From Anaerolineales bacterium (GTDB lineage: Bacteria > Chloroflexota > Anaerolineae > Anaerolineales > Villigracilaceae): 64,000 nucleotides of DNA. The notes under the pieces are model-generated. The model had not been told where the DNA came from. It ran no database searches and saw only the letters and a program-made list of their open reading frames with translations. The stretch covers positions 33,453-97,452 of the forward strand of contig JAEURC010000015.1 of NCBI GenBank assembly GCA_016789025.1. The letters are read 5' to 3'. A program made the translations under genes and the position numbers. Shown piece by piece: positions 52,636-61,052 of the stretch. Each line of letters begins with the position of its first letter. Positions within the stretch are counted from its first letter, which is position 1.

Positions 52636-53805
52636 CTACCTCCAAATATTCCCATACCCAAACTCTCCTTCGATCAACTTCCCCTCCGCGAAGCGGCTGA
52701 ATCGAAACGGCGTGATATCCACCGTCTTCGGTGTTCCATCCAAGATCAACTCAACCAAACTCGCGCCTGCCGCAGGTGACGTTTTGAATCCCGTGCCGCT
52801 CAAGCCACATGCCAAATAAAAGCCACCCAAGTCTGTGCCGCTATAAATTGCGCGCTGATCGGGCGTGATGCCGTCGCGCCCAACGTGGATCGAGTGCAAC
52901 CCGCTCTGTTCGATCTTGGGAATGCGTTGCACCATGATGTCAATTAATTTTTCGACGAACGTGGGCGTCGGCGTTTGGTCTTCCTCGTCGGGCGGATCGT
53001 TGCGCATGGACTCGTCCACGCCCGCGGCGAGAATGAGCGCGCTGCCCTCGGGGCGGAAGTAACACTCGAGCGCGAGATCGATCGCCGCAGGGATTCGTCC
53101 CAGCGACGGCGGACGATGCAGGAACGCGACATCGTGCGTCCACGTTTCGATCGGGACTTGGATGTCTGCCAGCCCAGCGACATGCTTTGCCCACGCCCCA
53201 GCCGCGTTGACGATGATCGGCGCGTCGAAGTCGCCTTGATTTGTGCTGACGCCGATAACTTTCCCTCCCGCCGCATGGATGGCGGTCACTTCGCAGTTTT
53301 GGATCAACGTCGCGCCGAGTCGCTTCGCGGATTCGATGAACGAGTTGGTGGTGAGAGTCGCATCCGCGTAACCTGAATCGGGTTCGTAGGCGGCGTAATC
53401 GAAATGATCGGTGATGAGATCGGGGAACAGTTCCTTTACTTCCTTCGCCGTGATGACCGACGTGTTGATGCCGAGTCTTTGCTGGTTGGCGACATTGCCG
53501 CGCAGTTGAGCCTCCTCCTCGCGCGTATTGATCTGGATGAAGCCCGTGTTCATAAATCCACATTCGCCGCCAACGCGTTCTTTCCATTGATTGAAATACT
53601 GCTGATAACTCTTGAATGTGAGTTCAGATTCGGCGGCGAGATCGTAGTGCATACGGACTAGTCCGCTGGAGTGACCTGTCGCGCCTGAGGCGGTCACTTT
53701 GCGTTCGAGGATGGTGGGTTTGAGTCCGCGCTCGGCGAGGTGAAAGGCGATGCTGGCGCCCATCACGCCCGCGCCGATAACGATGGCGTTGTAAGTTTGA
53801 GTCAT
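52636..53805 (-). CDS. FAD-dependent oxidoreductase, sarcosine/D-amino-acid oxidase family
   Basis: 389 residues from ATG 53805 (MTQTYNAIVIGAGVMGASIA). Rossmann FAD motif GAGVMGASIAFHLAERG (12-28), ATGHSSGLVRMHY, INAAGAWAKHVAGLA-like VNAAGAWAKHVAG and the C-terminal ACGLSGTGFKTSPAAGASLV FAD contact. Close to SoxB/GlpD-like DAO enzymes oxidising N-methyl or D-amino acids; the substrate cannot be named from sequence. A longer reading would add 170 residues from a repeat-rich leader and is rejected. Confidence 0.88.
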   Translation of the reverse strand: MTQTYNAIVIGAGVMGASIAFHLAERGLKPTILERKVTASGATGHSSGLVRMHYDLAAESELTFKSYQQYFNQWKERVGGECGFMNTGFIQINTREEEAQLRGNVANQQRLGINTSVITAKEVKELFPDLITDHFDYAAYEPDSGYADATLTTNSFIESAKRLGATLIQNCEVTAIHAAGGKVIGVSTNQGDFDAPIIVNAAGAWAKHVAGLADIQVPIETWTHDVAFLHRPPSLGRIPAAIDLALECYFRPEGSALILAAGVDESMRNDPPDEEDQTPTPTFVEKLIDIMVQRIPKIEQSGLHSIHVGRDGITPDQRAIYSGTDLGGFYLACGLSGTGFKTSPAAGASLVELILDGTPKTVDITPFRFSRFAEGKLIEGEFGYGNIWR

Positions 53806-53819
53806 GGAGGTTCCTTTTT

Positions 53820-53897
53820 TAACCGCGAAGGACACAAAGGGCACGAAGGAAAAAACAAGGGAAAATATCCGTGAGAATCCGTGTAATCCGTGGCTGA
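53820..53897. repeat. CGAAGGACACAAAGGGC and AATCCGTG repeats
   Basis: GAAGGACACAAAGGGCACG belongs to the CACAAAGGACACGAAGG class; three TCCGTG units follow. The spacer to 53970 then holds the phosphatase promoter. Confidence 0.55.
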
Positions 53898-53970
53898 GGT
53901 TTTGATTGCCGAAATTGTAGCAGGATTCTGCCCGCTTATCGGACGAAAAAATTATGATACGATTCCCCGC

Positions 53971-54417
53971 ATGAACATTTCCCAGATCACCGACAACCTG
54001 TTTGTCGGCAACATGCCATTCCAACGCGACTACGATCGCCTGCGCGAACTCGGCGTTCGACTGATTATAAACATGCGCTTCACCCTCGGTCCCTCGCTTG
54101 ATGCGCACCATCAACCGATCGACACTCTTTGGCTCCGCTCCATCGACAGTCCCTTCTTTCCAATTCCCATCCATAATTTGATGCGCGGCGCGCAAACTGC
54201 CCTCGAAACGATTCGCAATGGTGGCAAAGTCTACGCCCACTGCGCCTATGGTCGTCACCGCGGACCCGCGATGGGAGCGTGCATCCTCATCGCGCAAGGA
54301 TACGATCCGAGCGACGCGATGCAACTCATCAAAGACCGCCGTCCCGTAGCCGACCCTTTCGCCTGGTACATCCGCCCGCGTATTCTAAAATTCGCCAAAG
54401 AGTGGAATCACTCCTAA
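53971..54417 (+). CDS. Dual-specificity/tyrosine-type protein phosphatase
   Basis: 148 residues. The Cx5R active site is in VYAHCAYGRHRGPAM (C91, R97), preceded by the general-acid loop region around IDSPFFPIP. Start at ATG 53971 (MNISQITDNLFVG), the usual N-terminus of small DSPs. TATGAT (53953-53958) or TACGAT (53958-53963) ends 7-12 nt before the ATG with no Shine-Dalgarno sequence, suggesting a leaderless message. Substrate unknown. Confidence 0.82.
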   Translation: MNISQITDNLFVGNMPFQRDYDRLRELGVRLIINMRFTLGPSLDAHHQPIDTLWLRSIDSPFFPIPIHNLMRGAQTALETIRNGGKVYAHCAYGRHRGPAMGACILIAQGYDPSDAMQLIKDRRPVADPFAWYIRPRILKFAKEWNHS

Positions 54418-54535
54418 CACCCCAATCAACTCTCCCAATTCTCTAATTCTCCCAATTCTCCCAATTCTCCAATCTCCAATCTCCAATCTCTAATCTCTGC
54501 TCTCTATTCTCTACTCTCTATTCTCTACTCCCCAA
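54418..54535. repeat. CCAATTCTC/CCAATCTC/CTCTATTCTC tandem tract
   Basis: More than ten degenerate 7-9-bp pyrimidine-rich units. The end overlaps the last codons of thrB. Direct short tandem repeats without unique spacers, so not a CRISPR. Confidence 0.7.
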
Positions 54536-55417
54536 CTCCGCCCCTCGACTCGACACCCCCAAACGAAATATCCGCGCCTCGACTCCCGCCGCCTCGTAAG
54601 CACGCTTCATCGACTCGCCTACGCCTGCCTCGCCCGTGGAGAACGCGATCACGCTTGGACCCGCTCCCGACAGCGCGACCGCACTTGCCCCAGCCTCTTT
54701 CGCCGCATCCATCGCGGACGCCGCGCCAGGAATTAATCTCAACCGATACGGCTGATGCAATTTATCGGACATGACTTTGCCGAGCAGAATCAAATCTCCT
54801 GATCGAAACGCTTCAACAACAAGAGCAGTTCGACCAATATTGTGAATCGCGTTCCTCATCGAAACTTTTTTGGGTAACGCCATCCGCGCCTGTTTGGTGG
54901 GGAGGTAGAAATTTGGCAACACGATCGTAACATGCACATTCATCCCAACGGAAATTTTCTGCGCGATCACTCTGCCTCCCTCCACCGTGGACACGACTAA
55001 GCCTCCCATCATCGCAGGCGCCACGTTATCAGGATGTCCCTCCATCTCACATGCCAGATTCAAAATCTCCTCGCGCGAAAACGGATTCTCCAATAACGCA
55101 TTCCCCGCCAGCAATCCCGTCAATATCGCCGCAGACGATGATCCCATCCCCGACGATAACGGGATTTGATTCGCACACTCCGCATGAAATGGCGGCAAGG
55201 ACTTCCCCGCGTGTTCCGCCAGCCTCTGCGCCGCGCGGACGATAAGATTATTTTTTCCCGAAGCGAGTCTCCCCGCGCCCTCGCCAGTGACTTGCACAGA
55301 AAATTCTTTCTCTGATGTAATGATCGTCTCATTCCACAAATCCAACGCAAGACCAAGGGTATCGAACCCAGGTCCAAGATTGGCAGATGTAGCGGGAACA
55401 TGAATGTTGATTTTCAT
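54518..55417 (-). CDS. thrB: Homoserine kinase
   Basis: About 299 residues from ATG 55417 (MKINIHVPATSANLGPGFDT). GHMP kinase with the ATP-binding motif PLSSGMGSSSAAILTG and the C-terminal VALSGAGPSVIAFS. Phosphorylates homoserine for threonine synthesis; thrC lies 44 bp upstream on the same strand. The final residues (GSRE) and the stop come from the neighbouring CTCTATTCTC repeat. Confidence 0.93.
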   Translation of the reverse strand: MKINIHVPATSANLGPGFDTLGLALDLWNETIITSEKEFSVQVTGEGAGRLASGKNNLIVRAAQRLAEHAGKSLPPFHAECANQIPLSSGMGSSSAAILTGLLAGNALLENPFSREEILNLACEMEGHPDNVAPAMMGGLVVSTVEGGRVIAQKISVGMNVHVTIVLPNFYLPTKQARMALPKKVSMRNAIHNIGRTALVVEAFRSGDLILLGKVMSDKLHQPYRLRLIPGAASAMDAAKEAGASAVALSGAGPSVIAFSTGEAGVGESMKRAYEAAGVEARIFRLGVSSRGAELGSRE

Positions 55418-55423
55418 AATGCT

Positions 55424-55532
55424 TTTTAAACACAAAGGACACGAAGGTCACTAAGGTTGGATCAATGATGAGCGAAAAGCCTTTCCACAGATTTTCCTTT
55501 GTGTTCTTTGTGTCCTTCGTGGTAAAAAAAAT
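55424..55532. repeat. Inverted CACAAAGGACACGAAGG repeat overlapping thrC 3' end
   Basis: AACACAAAGGACACGAAGGT at 55429 and the complement TTTGTGTCCTTCGTGGT ending at about 55523. The second arm codes for the thrC C-terminus. Confidence 0.65.
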
Positions 55533-56586
55533 AACCCAGAATAACCTCTTCCAACGCCTTCACTCTCGGCGGCACCACCAGCGGCTTCTGCATATCCCTC
55601 GTGATGATCTCCGAATCCTTCAACCCATGCCCCGTGCAAACCGCAACCACGCGTTTACCTTCAACTTTCAACCTGCCACCTGCAACCTCTTGCGCAAGAC
55701 CCGCGAGTCCCGTCGCCGAAGCAGGCTCGACCCAAATCCCTTCAAGTTTCGCCAGCAACTTTTGCATCTCCAAAATTTGATCGTCGTTCACCGCGATGAT
55801 TCGCCCCTGCGACTCTTCCGCCGCTTGCAACGCCTGCTCGCCGCGCGCGGGCTTGCCGATTCGAATCGCTGTTGCAACGGTTTCGGGATTCTCAACCGCA
55901 TGCCCCAACACCAGCGGAGCCGCGCCCGCCGCTTGCACGCCCAACATGCGCGGCAAGCCTGTTGACTTCACCTCATTGTATTGCTTGAACCCCGCCCAAT
56001 ACGACGTGATGTTTCCCGCGTTGCCCACAGGTAAACACAACCAATCAGGCGCGGACTCCAACTCGTCCACGATCTCGAACGCGGCGGTCTTCTGCCCCTC
56101 GATGCGATACGGATTGATCGAATTCACCAAACAGATCGGATGCTTATTCGTGATCTCAACGACCATCGTCAACGTGTCGTCGAACGAACCGTCAATTTGG
56201 ATCACTTGCGCGCCGTACGCGATCGCGCCCGCGAGTTTCCCCGCCGCCACCTTGCCCTGCGGGATCAACACAATCGATTTCATCCCAGCCCGCGCGGCGT
56301 ATGCGGCGGCAGATGCGGCAGTGTTGCCCGTCGAAGCGCAGATCACCGTCGTCGCACCGCGCCCCAACGCCTCGCTCACGGCGGCGGTCATGCCGCGGTC
56401 TTTGAACGAACCCGTCGGGTTGAGTCCCTCGTATTTGATGAACAACTCAAATCCGCCGCCGAGGTGGCGCGACAAATTGTCGGCTTGAATCAAAGGCGTC
56501 CGCCCCTCGAGCAGGCTGACTGTCCGCGAATGAGGCGGGAGGTCGAGCAGATGTCCGTATGTGTGGATGAGTCCTTGGTAAGTCAT
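55462..56586 (-). CDS. thrC: Threonine synthase
   Basis: 374 residues, PLP-dependent fold. PLP lysine K62 is in GLNPTGSFKDRGM, with the phosphate-binding ASTGNTAASAAAYAARAG loop and LPVGNAGNITSYWAGFKQY. Converts O-phosphohomoserine to threonine; operon with thrB. The last about 20 residues (FYHEGHKEHKGKSVERLFAH) are encoded by the CACAAAGGACACGAAGG repeat, an add-on to the expected C-terminus. Confidence 0.93.
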   Translation of the reverse strand: MTYQGLIHTYGHLLDLPPHSRTVSLLEGRTPLIQADNLSRHLGGGFELFIKYEGLNPTGSFKDRGMTAAVSEALGRGATTVICASTGNTAASAAAYAARAGMKSIVLIPQGKVAAGKLAGAIAYGAQVIQIDGSFDDTLTMVVEITNKHPICLVNSINPYRIEGQKTAAFEIVDELESAPDWLCLPVGNAGNITSYWAGFKQYNEVKSTGLPRMLGVQAAGAAPLVLGHAVENPETVATAIRIGKPARGEQALQAAEESQGRIIAVNDDQILEMQKLLAKLEGIWVEPASATGLAGLAQEVAGGRLKVEGKRVVAVCTGHGLKDSEIITRDMQKPLVVPPRVKALEEVILGYFFYHEGHKEHKGKSVERLFAHH

Positions 56587-56643
56587 GTCGTGAGTTTAAC
56601 ATAACTTTGGATACGAGTGCCCGCAAGGGTATACTTTGTCACG

Positions 56644-57564
56644 ATGAAATTTTTATTGCGGATTTTGTACTGCATATTGTTGACGGCATGTGCGACCGCC
56701 ACGCCTCTTTCCACGCCTCAAGTTGCCCCGCCCACCTCAACCTCCTCCGCGCCGACAGCGACACCAATTACTAATTACCAATTACCAACAACCACACCCA
56801 GTCTCCAGTCTCCAGTCTCAAATCCTCCAATCTCTAATTCTCCAATTCTCAATTGGAAAGATATGCCCATCATCCCAACGAACATTGACAGCTCATTACG
56901 CAAAGTGTATGAACGCGGCTTATCCCTCGGCAATGACCCGCACGCGTTTTCATTGTTCGGCGATTGCCAGGCGCGACCCGCTGAATTTTTCGGCGTCTTT
57001 GAAACGGACGAAACGTTGTTTGAAAGTTTATCTCCCGAATTGCAAGAGACCGTTGACAATTTTCGCGGCTCGTTCAACCGCGAATCTCCCACCGCGCAAG
57101 ATGGCACAACTCCAGGCGCGCTCTTGTGGATTCAATGGCATCAGGGAAAATATGATTGCACGTTTGCCGAAACGCCCGTCGAATGTGAACTGCGGATTCA
57201 CCGCCCGTCGTTCGTCATCATTCAGATCGGCACACATTTCGAATCGCGCAACACAGAATATTTGCGAAGGATCATCGAACAACTAATGGACGAGGGCGTT
57301 GTCCCCATTCTCGCCACCAAAGCCGACAACCGCGAAAAAGACGAGCGTGTCAACCGCGACATGGCGTTGCTCGCTTCCGAATACGATCTACCGTTGTGGA
57401 ATTTTTGGGTGGCGGTCGAAGATTTACCCAACCGCGGACTCTACACCCGCGACGACCGCCCCCTGCAAGGCGACATCTACCTCACCGACGAAGCCAAAGA
57501 TATCCATCGCATGACTGCGCTCGAAACGCTGAACGCGGTCTGGAGAGCCGTGGCAAGAAAGTAA
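56644..57564 (+). CDS. SGNH-hydrolase-like lipoprotein with repeat-encoded linker
   Basis: 306 residues from ATG 56644 with lipobox LLTAC (C16). Residues about 17-71 are a Thr/Pro/Ser-rich tether; about 41-71 are encoded by spacer-type repeats (56764-56855). The C-terminal domain (about 78-306) is SGNH-like: block I-like LFGDCQARP, block III-like IIQIGTHFE, and a C-terminal IYLTDEAKDIHRM with a D..H pair. The serine of GDS is replaced by Cys or absent, so hydrolase activity is doubtful. Extracytoplasmic location is likely. Confidence 0.7.
   Translation: MKFLLRILYCILLTACATATPLSTPQVAPPTSTSSAPTATPITNYQLPTTTPSLQSPVSNPPISNSPILNWKDMPIIPTNIDSSLRKVYERGLSLGNDPHAFSLFGDCQARPAEFFGVFETDETLFESLSPELQETVDNFRGSFNRESPTAQDGTTPGALLWIQWHQGKYDCTFAETPVECELRIHRPSFVIIQIGTHFESRNTEYLRRIIEQLMDEGVVPILATKADNREKDERVNRDMALLASEYDLPLWNFWVAVEDLPNRGLYTRDDRPLQGDIYLTDEAKDIHRMTALETLNAVWRAVARK
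56764..56855. repeat. AATTACC and CCAGTCTCC repeats inside a lipoprotein gene
   Basis: ACCAATTACTAATTACCAAT, then CCAGTCTCCAGTCTCC and CTCCAATCTCTAATTCTCC. These are the same units as before glyS, nuoJ and at 54418-54535. Confidence 0.75.
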
Positions 57565-57894
57565 ATCGTTCGACACAGGCAGTCTTTTGGACTTTCCCAA
57601 ATCTCGAGACCCCGTACCGCAAAGTTCATTTTGCGCTTGTGTTGCGAAAACAGGCGAATGATAAGATAAACATCTCCATCGTTGCATGCCATATCAAGTA
57701 TGCGATACAGATTGTTGGAAGCGATAACAAACGAGGAACCTGATTAACAATGCTTTTTGGACGCAGGCGCTTACATCGAGCGCAAGTACGATATAAACGC
57801 TGATTTTCGCTGATTCAAAAAGAAAAATCTGCGTTCTCAGCGTGAATCAGCGTCCCGATTTTTAAAGTGTAAGGTAATCAAACAAGGAACTTAA
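57565..57894. other. 330-bp spacer with an inverted repeat
   Basis: Contains ACGCTGATT (57796-57804)/AATCAGCGT (57844-57852) with a second ATCTGCG unit, another member of the spacer-repeat repertoire. No gene supported. Confidence 0.5.
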
Positions 57895-58734
57895 ATGAAC
57901 GACATATCTAACACCCTTTTTGCTACCGTTGCCGAAGCCTACAACCGCAACGCCGATAAATATGACGAATTCATCGAGAACAACCCAAACCTCCAGCGGA
58001 TGCGGCGCAAGGTCTACGCTCACGCCACCGCACTGCTTCCGCAAGGCGTTCGTATCCTCGACCTTGCCTGCGGAACAGGCACCGATGCGTTTTGGTTCGC
58101 CCAACATGGTTACACAGTCCATGGCGTGGATATTTCAGACGGCATGTTACAACGCGCCGCTGAAAAAGCAAGGCAACTTGGTTTGCAAAACAAAGCCGTC
58201 TTCGAACATCTCTCCTACACCGAACTTGGCAAACTCGGCAAAACCCAATTCGATTGCGTGTTCTCCAACTTCGGCGGCTTGAACTGTGTCGCCGACCTAA
58301 AACTTGTCGCCGATGAAGTCCGCCCATTGCTCACGCCCAACGCCAAAATTATTTGGGCGCTCATGCCGCCGTTCTGCCTGTGGGAATCAGCCATGCTCCT
58401 GCGCGGACGTTTCAAACTTGCCACGCGTCGCTTTCGCGGGCAGTCCACCGTGTACAAAGAAGGACTCCATTACCCTGTTTACTATTACACGCCCAAACAG
58501 GTTGCCCAGGCATGGGGCGCTGGTTTCCAAATCGAATCGATCCGCGCGTTGTCGGTCATCACCCCGCCCGCCACCAACAAAGACTTTGCCCTCAAACGCC
58601 CGCGCGTGTTCGATCTCCTTGGCAAACTCGACGATCTCGCTGAATCGAAATTCCCATTCAAATACTGGGGCGATTTCACCATCACAACCTTGAAACAAAA
58701 CGGCTCTCCCGTAATTAACGGGAAAGAGCCTTAA
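57895..58734 (+). CDS. Class I SAM-dependent methyltransferase
   Basis: 279 residues. Motif I LDLACGTGTDAFWFAQHG, the acidic tip GVDISDGML and the IFSNFGGLNCV-type motif IV define a class I methyltransferase. The C-terminal part (HYPVYYYTPKQVAQAW) resembles small-molecule methyltransferases of the UbiE/type 11 group. The final codons (SPVINGKEP) lie in a GGCTCTCCCGT/ACGGGAAAGAGCC hairpin. Substrate unknown; the flippase gene follows 276 bp later. Confidence 0.82.
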   Translation: MNDISNTLFATVAEAYNRNADKYDEFIENNPNLQRMRRKVYAHATALLPQGVRILDLACGTGTDAFWFAQHGYTVHGVDISDGMLQRAAEKARQLGLQNKAVFEHLSYTELGKLGKTQFDCVFSNFGGLNCVADLKLVADEVRPLLTPNAKIIWALMPPFCLWESAMLLRGRFKLATRRFRGQSTVYKEGLHYPVYYYTPKQVAQAWGAGFQIESIRALSVITPPATNKDFALKRPRVFDLLGKLDDLAESKFPFKYWGDFTITTLKQNGSPVINGKEP

Positions 58735-58759
58735 TACAAAGGCTTGCATTGGGCTTGTC

Positions 58760-58850
58760 GAAATGACGCCAAGTACACAAAGGGGGAAAAGAGCCTTGAT
58801 TTCACGGGTTTTTCCTTTGTGACCGTCGTGTCCTTTGTGTTTGAAAAGCG
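58760..58850. repeat. CACAAAGGG/CCTTTGTG repeat before the flippase gene
   Basis: GTACACAAAGGGGGAAAAG and TTTCCTTTGTGACCG plus TCCTTTGTGTTTG. The rest of 58735-59010 includes AATCCGCGCCATCCGCGGC next to the flippase ATG. No gene. Confidence 0.5.
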
Positions 58851-59010
58851 TTGTCACGTTAAAAACGGTAGAGCCAACAAAAGTAATTCGTCGCATTCCA
58901 AGATCAGCCGCCGACACTTCGGCGCGCTGAGCGAAAGACGAACCGTCAGAACAAGCTTCACACCTTTAATACGATCAGCGAAAATCCGCGCCATCCGCGG
59001 CAAAGAACGA

Positions 59011-60183
59011 ATGTCTCGCCTAAAACGCAACTCCCTCTACCTCCTCCTTACCCGCATCACCGCGCAGGCGCTTTCCATCCTGTTTATTGCCTTGCTTGCC
59101 CGCCGCCTTGGCGTCGCTGACTTTGGTCAATTCACCTTCATCGCCGCGATCATCCTGCTTGGTAACACCTTCACCAACTTCGGCACCGACACGACCCTCA
59201 TTCGCGAACTCAATCGCGCGCCCGCGCCTCGTCTCATCGCGCAGTCATTTGCCCTGCAACTCACGCTTTCCGTCCTTTGGCTTATCGTCACATTTATCCT
59301 CAAACCTAATTTGTCGCTTCTCCTCTATTCGCTTGCGCTTTTCCCCCTGGCTCTTTTCTCTATTGCCACCGCCGCCCTCCGCGCGCGCGAACGCATGGAA
59401 CTTGTCCTCGCCCTCAGCCTCATCAACGGCATTCTTCAACTCCTCGCCGCTTTTTTTTCTTTGGATATCTCCGCCCTCATCCTCTATCTCCTCATCGGAC
59501 ATTTCCTCACCGCCGTCTTTTCCTACCTCCTGTGCAACGCCTCTCTTCCCGACTTCCAACTGATTCCCCTCCCCAACATTTTTCCCCTCCTCAAACTGAC
59601 TCTCCCCTTCGCCGCGCTGACCTTTCTCCTCGTTCTCTCTCAACGCCTTGGGGTGCTCGCAACCACTCTCCTCCTCGGCGACTCTGCTACGGGTATTTTC
59701 TCCGCCGCCGCCCGCATCGTAGACGGACTCAAACTCGGGCATTACGCCATCCTGGGCGCGCTGCTTCCCGTCATCTCGCGGCGCGCGCCTGAAGCGGCGC
59801 ATTCTTTCCGCATGGGTTTCCTTCTTCTCATCTTTGCCAGCCTTTTCATGTCCATTGTCCTCAGCCTGTTCCCCAAATTCATCATCGTTCTCCTCTACGG
59901 CGAGAGATTTCTTCCTGCTGTACATCTACTCGCCCTATTCGGCTGGAGTCTGATTCCCTACACAGTTTCCTCTTTCCTCTCCTATCACCTCATTGCCCAG
60001 GGACGCGAAATCGGTCTCGTCAAAGCGACAGCCATTTCACTGGCACTATTCCTCGCGTTATATCTCTGGCTCATTCCAAGGTTTCAAATTCAAGGCGCCA
60101 TCTATGCCGCGCTGATCGGTGAGATAATTCAAGCAATCGTCTTCATCGTCGTTGCAAGCCGTCGTTCGACGATGAATCGTTGA
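59011..60183 (+). CDS. Polysaccharide-type flippase (Wzx/MATE-like)
   Basis: 390 residues from ATG 59011 (MSRLKRNSLYLLLTRITAQA). About 11-12 TM helices, with the flippase opening ARRLGVADFGQFTFIAAI and NFGTDTTLIRELNR. Moves lipid-linked saccharides across the membrane. An earlier start would add about 90 repeat-derived residues and is rejected. No glycosyltransferases are adjacent. Confidence 0.82.
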   Translation: MSRLKRNSLYLLLTRITAQALSILFIALLARRLGVADFGQFTFIAAIILLGNTFTNFGTDTTLIRELNRAPAPRLIAQSFALQLTLSVLWLIVTFILKPNLSLLLYSLALFPLALFSIATAALRARERMELVLALSLINGILQLLAAFFSLDISALILYLLIGHFLTAVFSYLLCNASLPDFQLIPLPNIFPLLKLTLPFAALTFLLVLSQRLGVLATTLLLGDSATGIFSAAARIVDGLKLGHYAILGALLPVISRRAPEAAHSFRMGFLLLIFASLFMSIVLSLFPKFIIVLLYGERFLPAVHLLALFGWSLIPYTVSSFLSYHLIAQGREIGLVKATAISLALFLALYLWLIPRFQIQGAIYAALIGEIIQAIVFIVVASRRSTMNR

Positions 60184-60238
60184 CTACGCCAATCGCTGAT
60201 GACTCATGTCTCATATTTTGTAACTTGCGCCATCTAAC

Positions 60239-60997
60239 ATGATCCTTTCCGACCCTGATAACATTCCCATCCTCACTCCATCCGCCCTCCTTGCCTATCG
60301 TCGCGCCAACGGGCAACTCCCCGATTTTCCGCCGCCGCACACGGTCATCTTTGCCCCGCAACAAAGCCTTGCAAATTATGTTTTACGAAAATATTCGGTA
60401 AAGCAGGTCAAAGGTTTTCTCGGCGAGTTCTATCTTTTCAGACGCGCAAACGGACGCATTGCCCTCTCCACGAACTTCGGCATTGGTTCCCCGGTCATCG
60501 GCGGGTTGACCGATGAGTTCGCCGCGCTCGGCGTTCAGCAATTCATATTGATCGGTATGGCTGGCGCGCTTCAACCAGAGTTAACGACGGGTAGTCTTGT
60601 GATTTCGACGAGCGCGATTCGCGGCGAGGGCGTCTCACAACATTACCTTCCGCCGAAGCGGACGATTGACTCGTCGCCAGCGTTGGTTCAAAGTATCAGC
60701 CACATTCTCGCCAGACAAAACCAACCTCATCGTCCCGGCGTCACGTGGACGACCGACGCTCCTTTTCGTGAACTGCGCAAGGATGCGCTTGAACTTCAAC
60801 AACAGGGAGTCCTTGCAGTGGAGATGGAAGCGGCGGCGATGCTGGCGGTGGCTAGGGCGAATGAACGCGCAGGCTTGGCGATGTTCGCTATTGCCGACCA
60901 ACTGTATGGGGGCGAGTGGCGCATGGCGTCCGATCTGCATCCCGCGCAAAAAGGGTTGTCCATCCTGTTCGAGGCGGCGATCGAAATGTTGATATGA
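60239..60997 (+). CDS. Nucleoside phosphorylase (uridine phosphorylase family)
   Basis: 252 residues. GMAGALQPELTTGSLVIS, GEGVSQHYLPP and VLAVEMEAAAMLAVA match the PNP/UDP family phosphate and nucleoside sites. Splits nucleosides into base and ribose phosphate. Starts 55 bp after the flippase. Confidence 0.85.
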   Translation: MILSDPDNIPILTPSALLAYRRANGQLPDFPPPHTVIFAPQQSLANYVLRKYSVKQVKGFLGEFYLFRRANGRIALSTNFGIGSPVIGGLTDEFAALGVQQFILIGMAGALQPELTTGSLVISTSAIRGEGVSQHYLPPKRTIDSSPALVQSISHILARQNQPHRPGVTWTTDAPFRELRKDALELQQQGVLAVEMEAAAMLAVARANERAGLAMFAIADQLYGGEWRMASDLHPAQKGLSILFEAAIEMLI

Positions 60998-61052
60998 GAA
61001 AAAGGTAAATCTTTTTAGGGTGGGGGCGTCTGGGCATATAATCCACAAAACC

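Noticed and set aside
53806..54324. 170-residue N-terminal extension of the FAD oxidoreductase
   Set aside because: The added sequence lies over spacer repeats and the divergent phosphatase gene; the Rossmann motif begins right after ATG 53805.
54418..54535. Possible CRISPR-like array
   Set aside because: Units are 7-9 bp, degenerate and directly adjacent, with no unique spacers and no cas genes.
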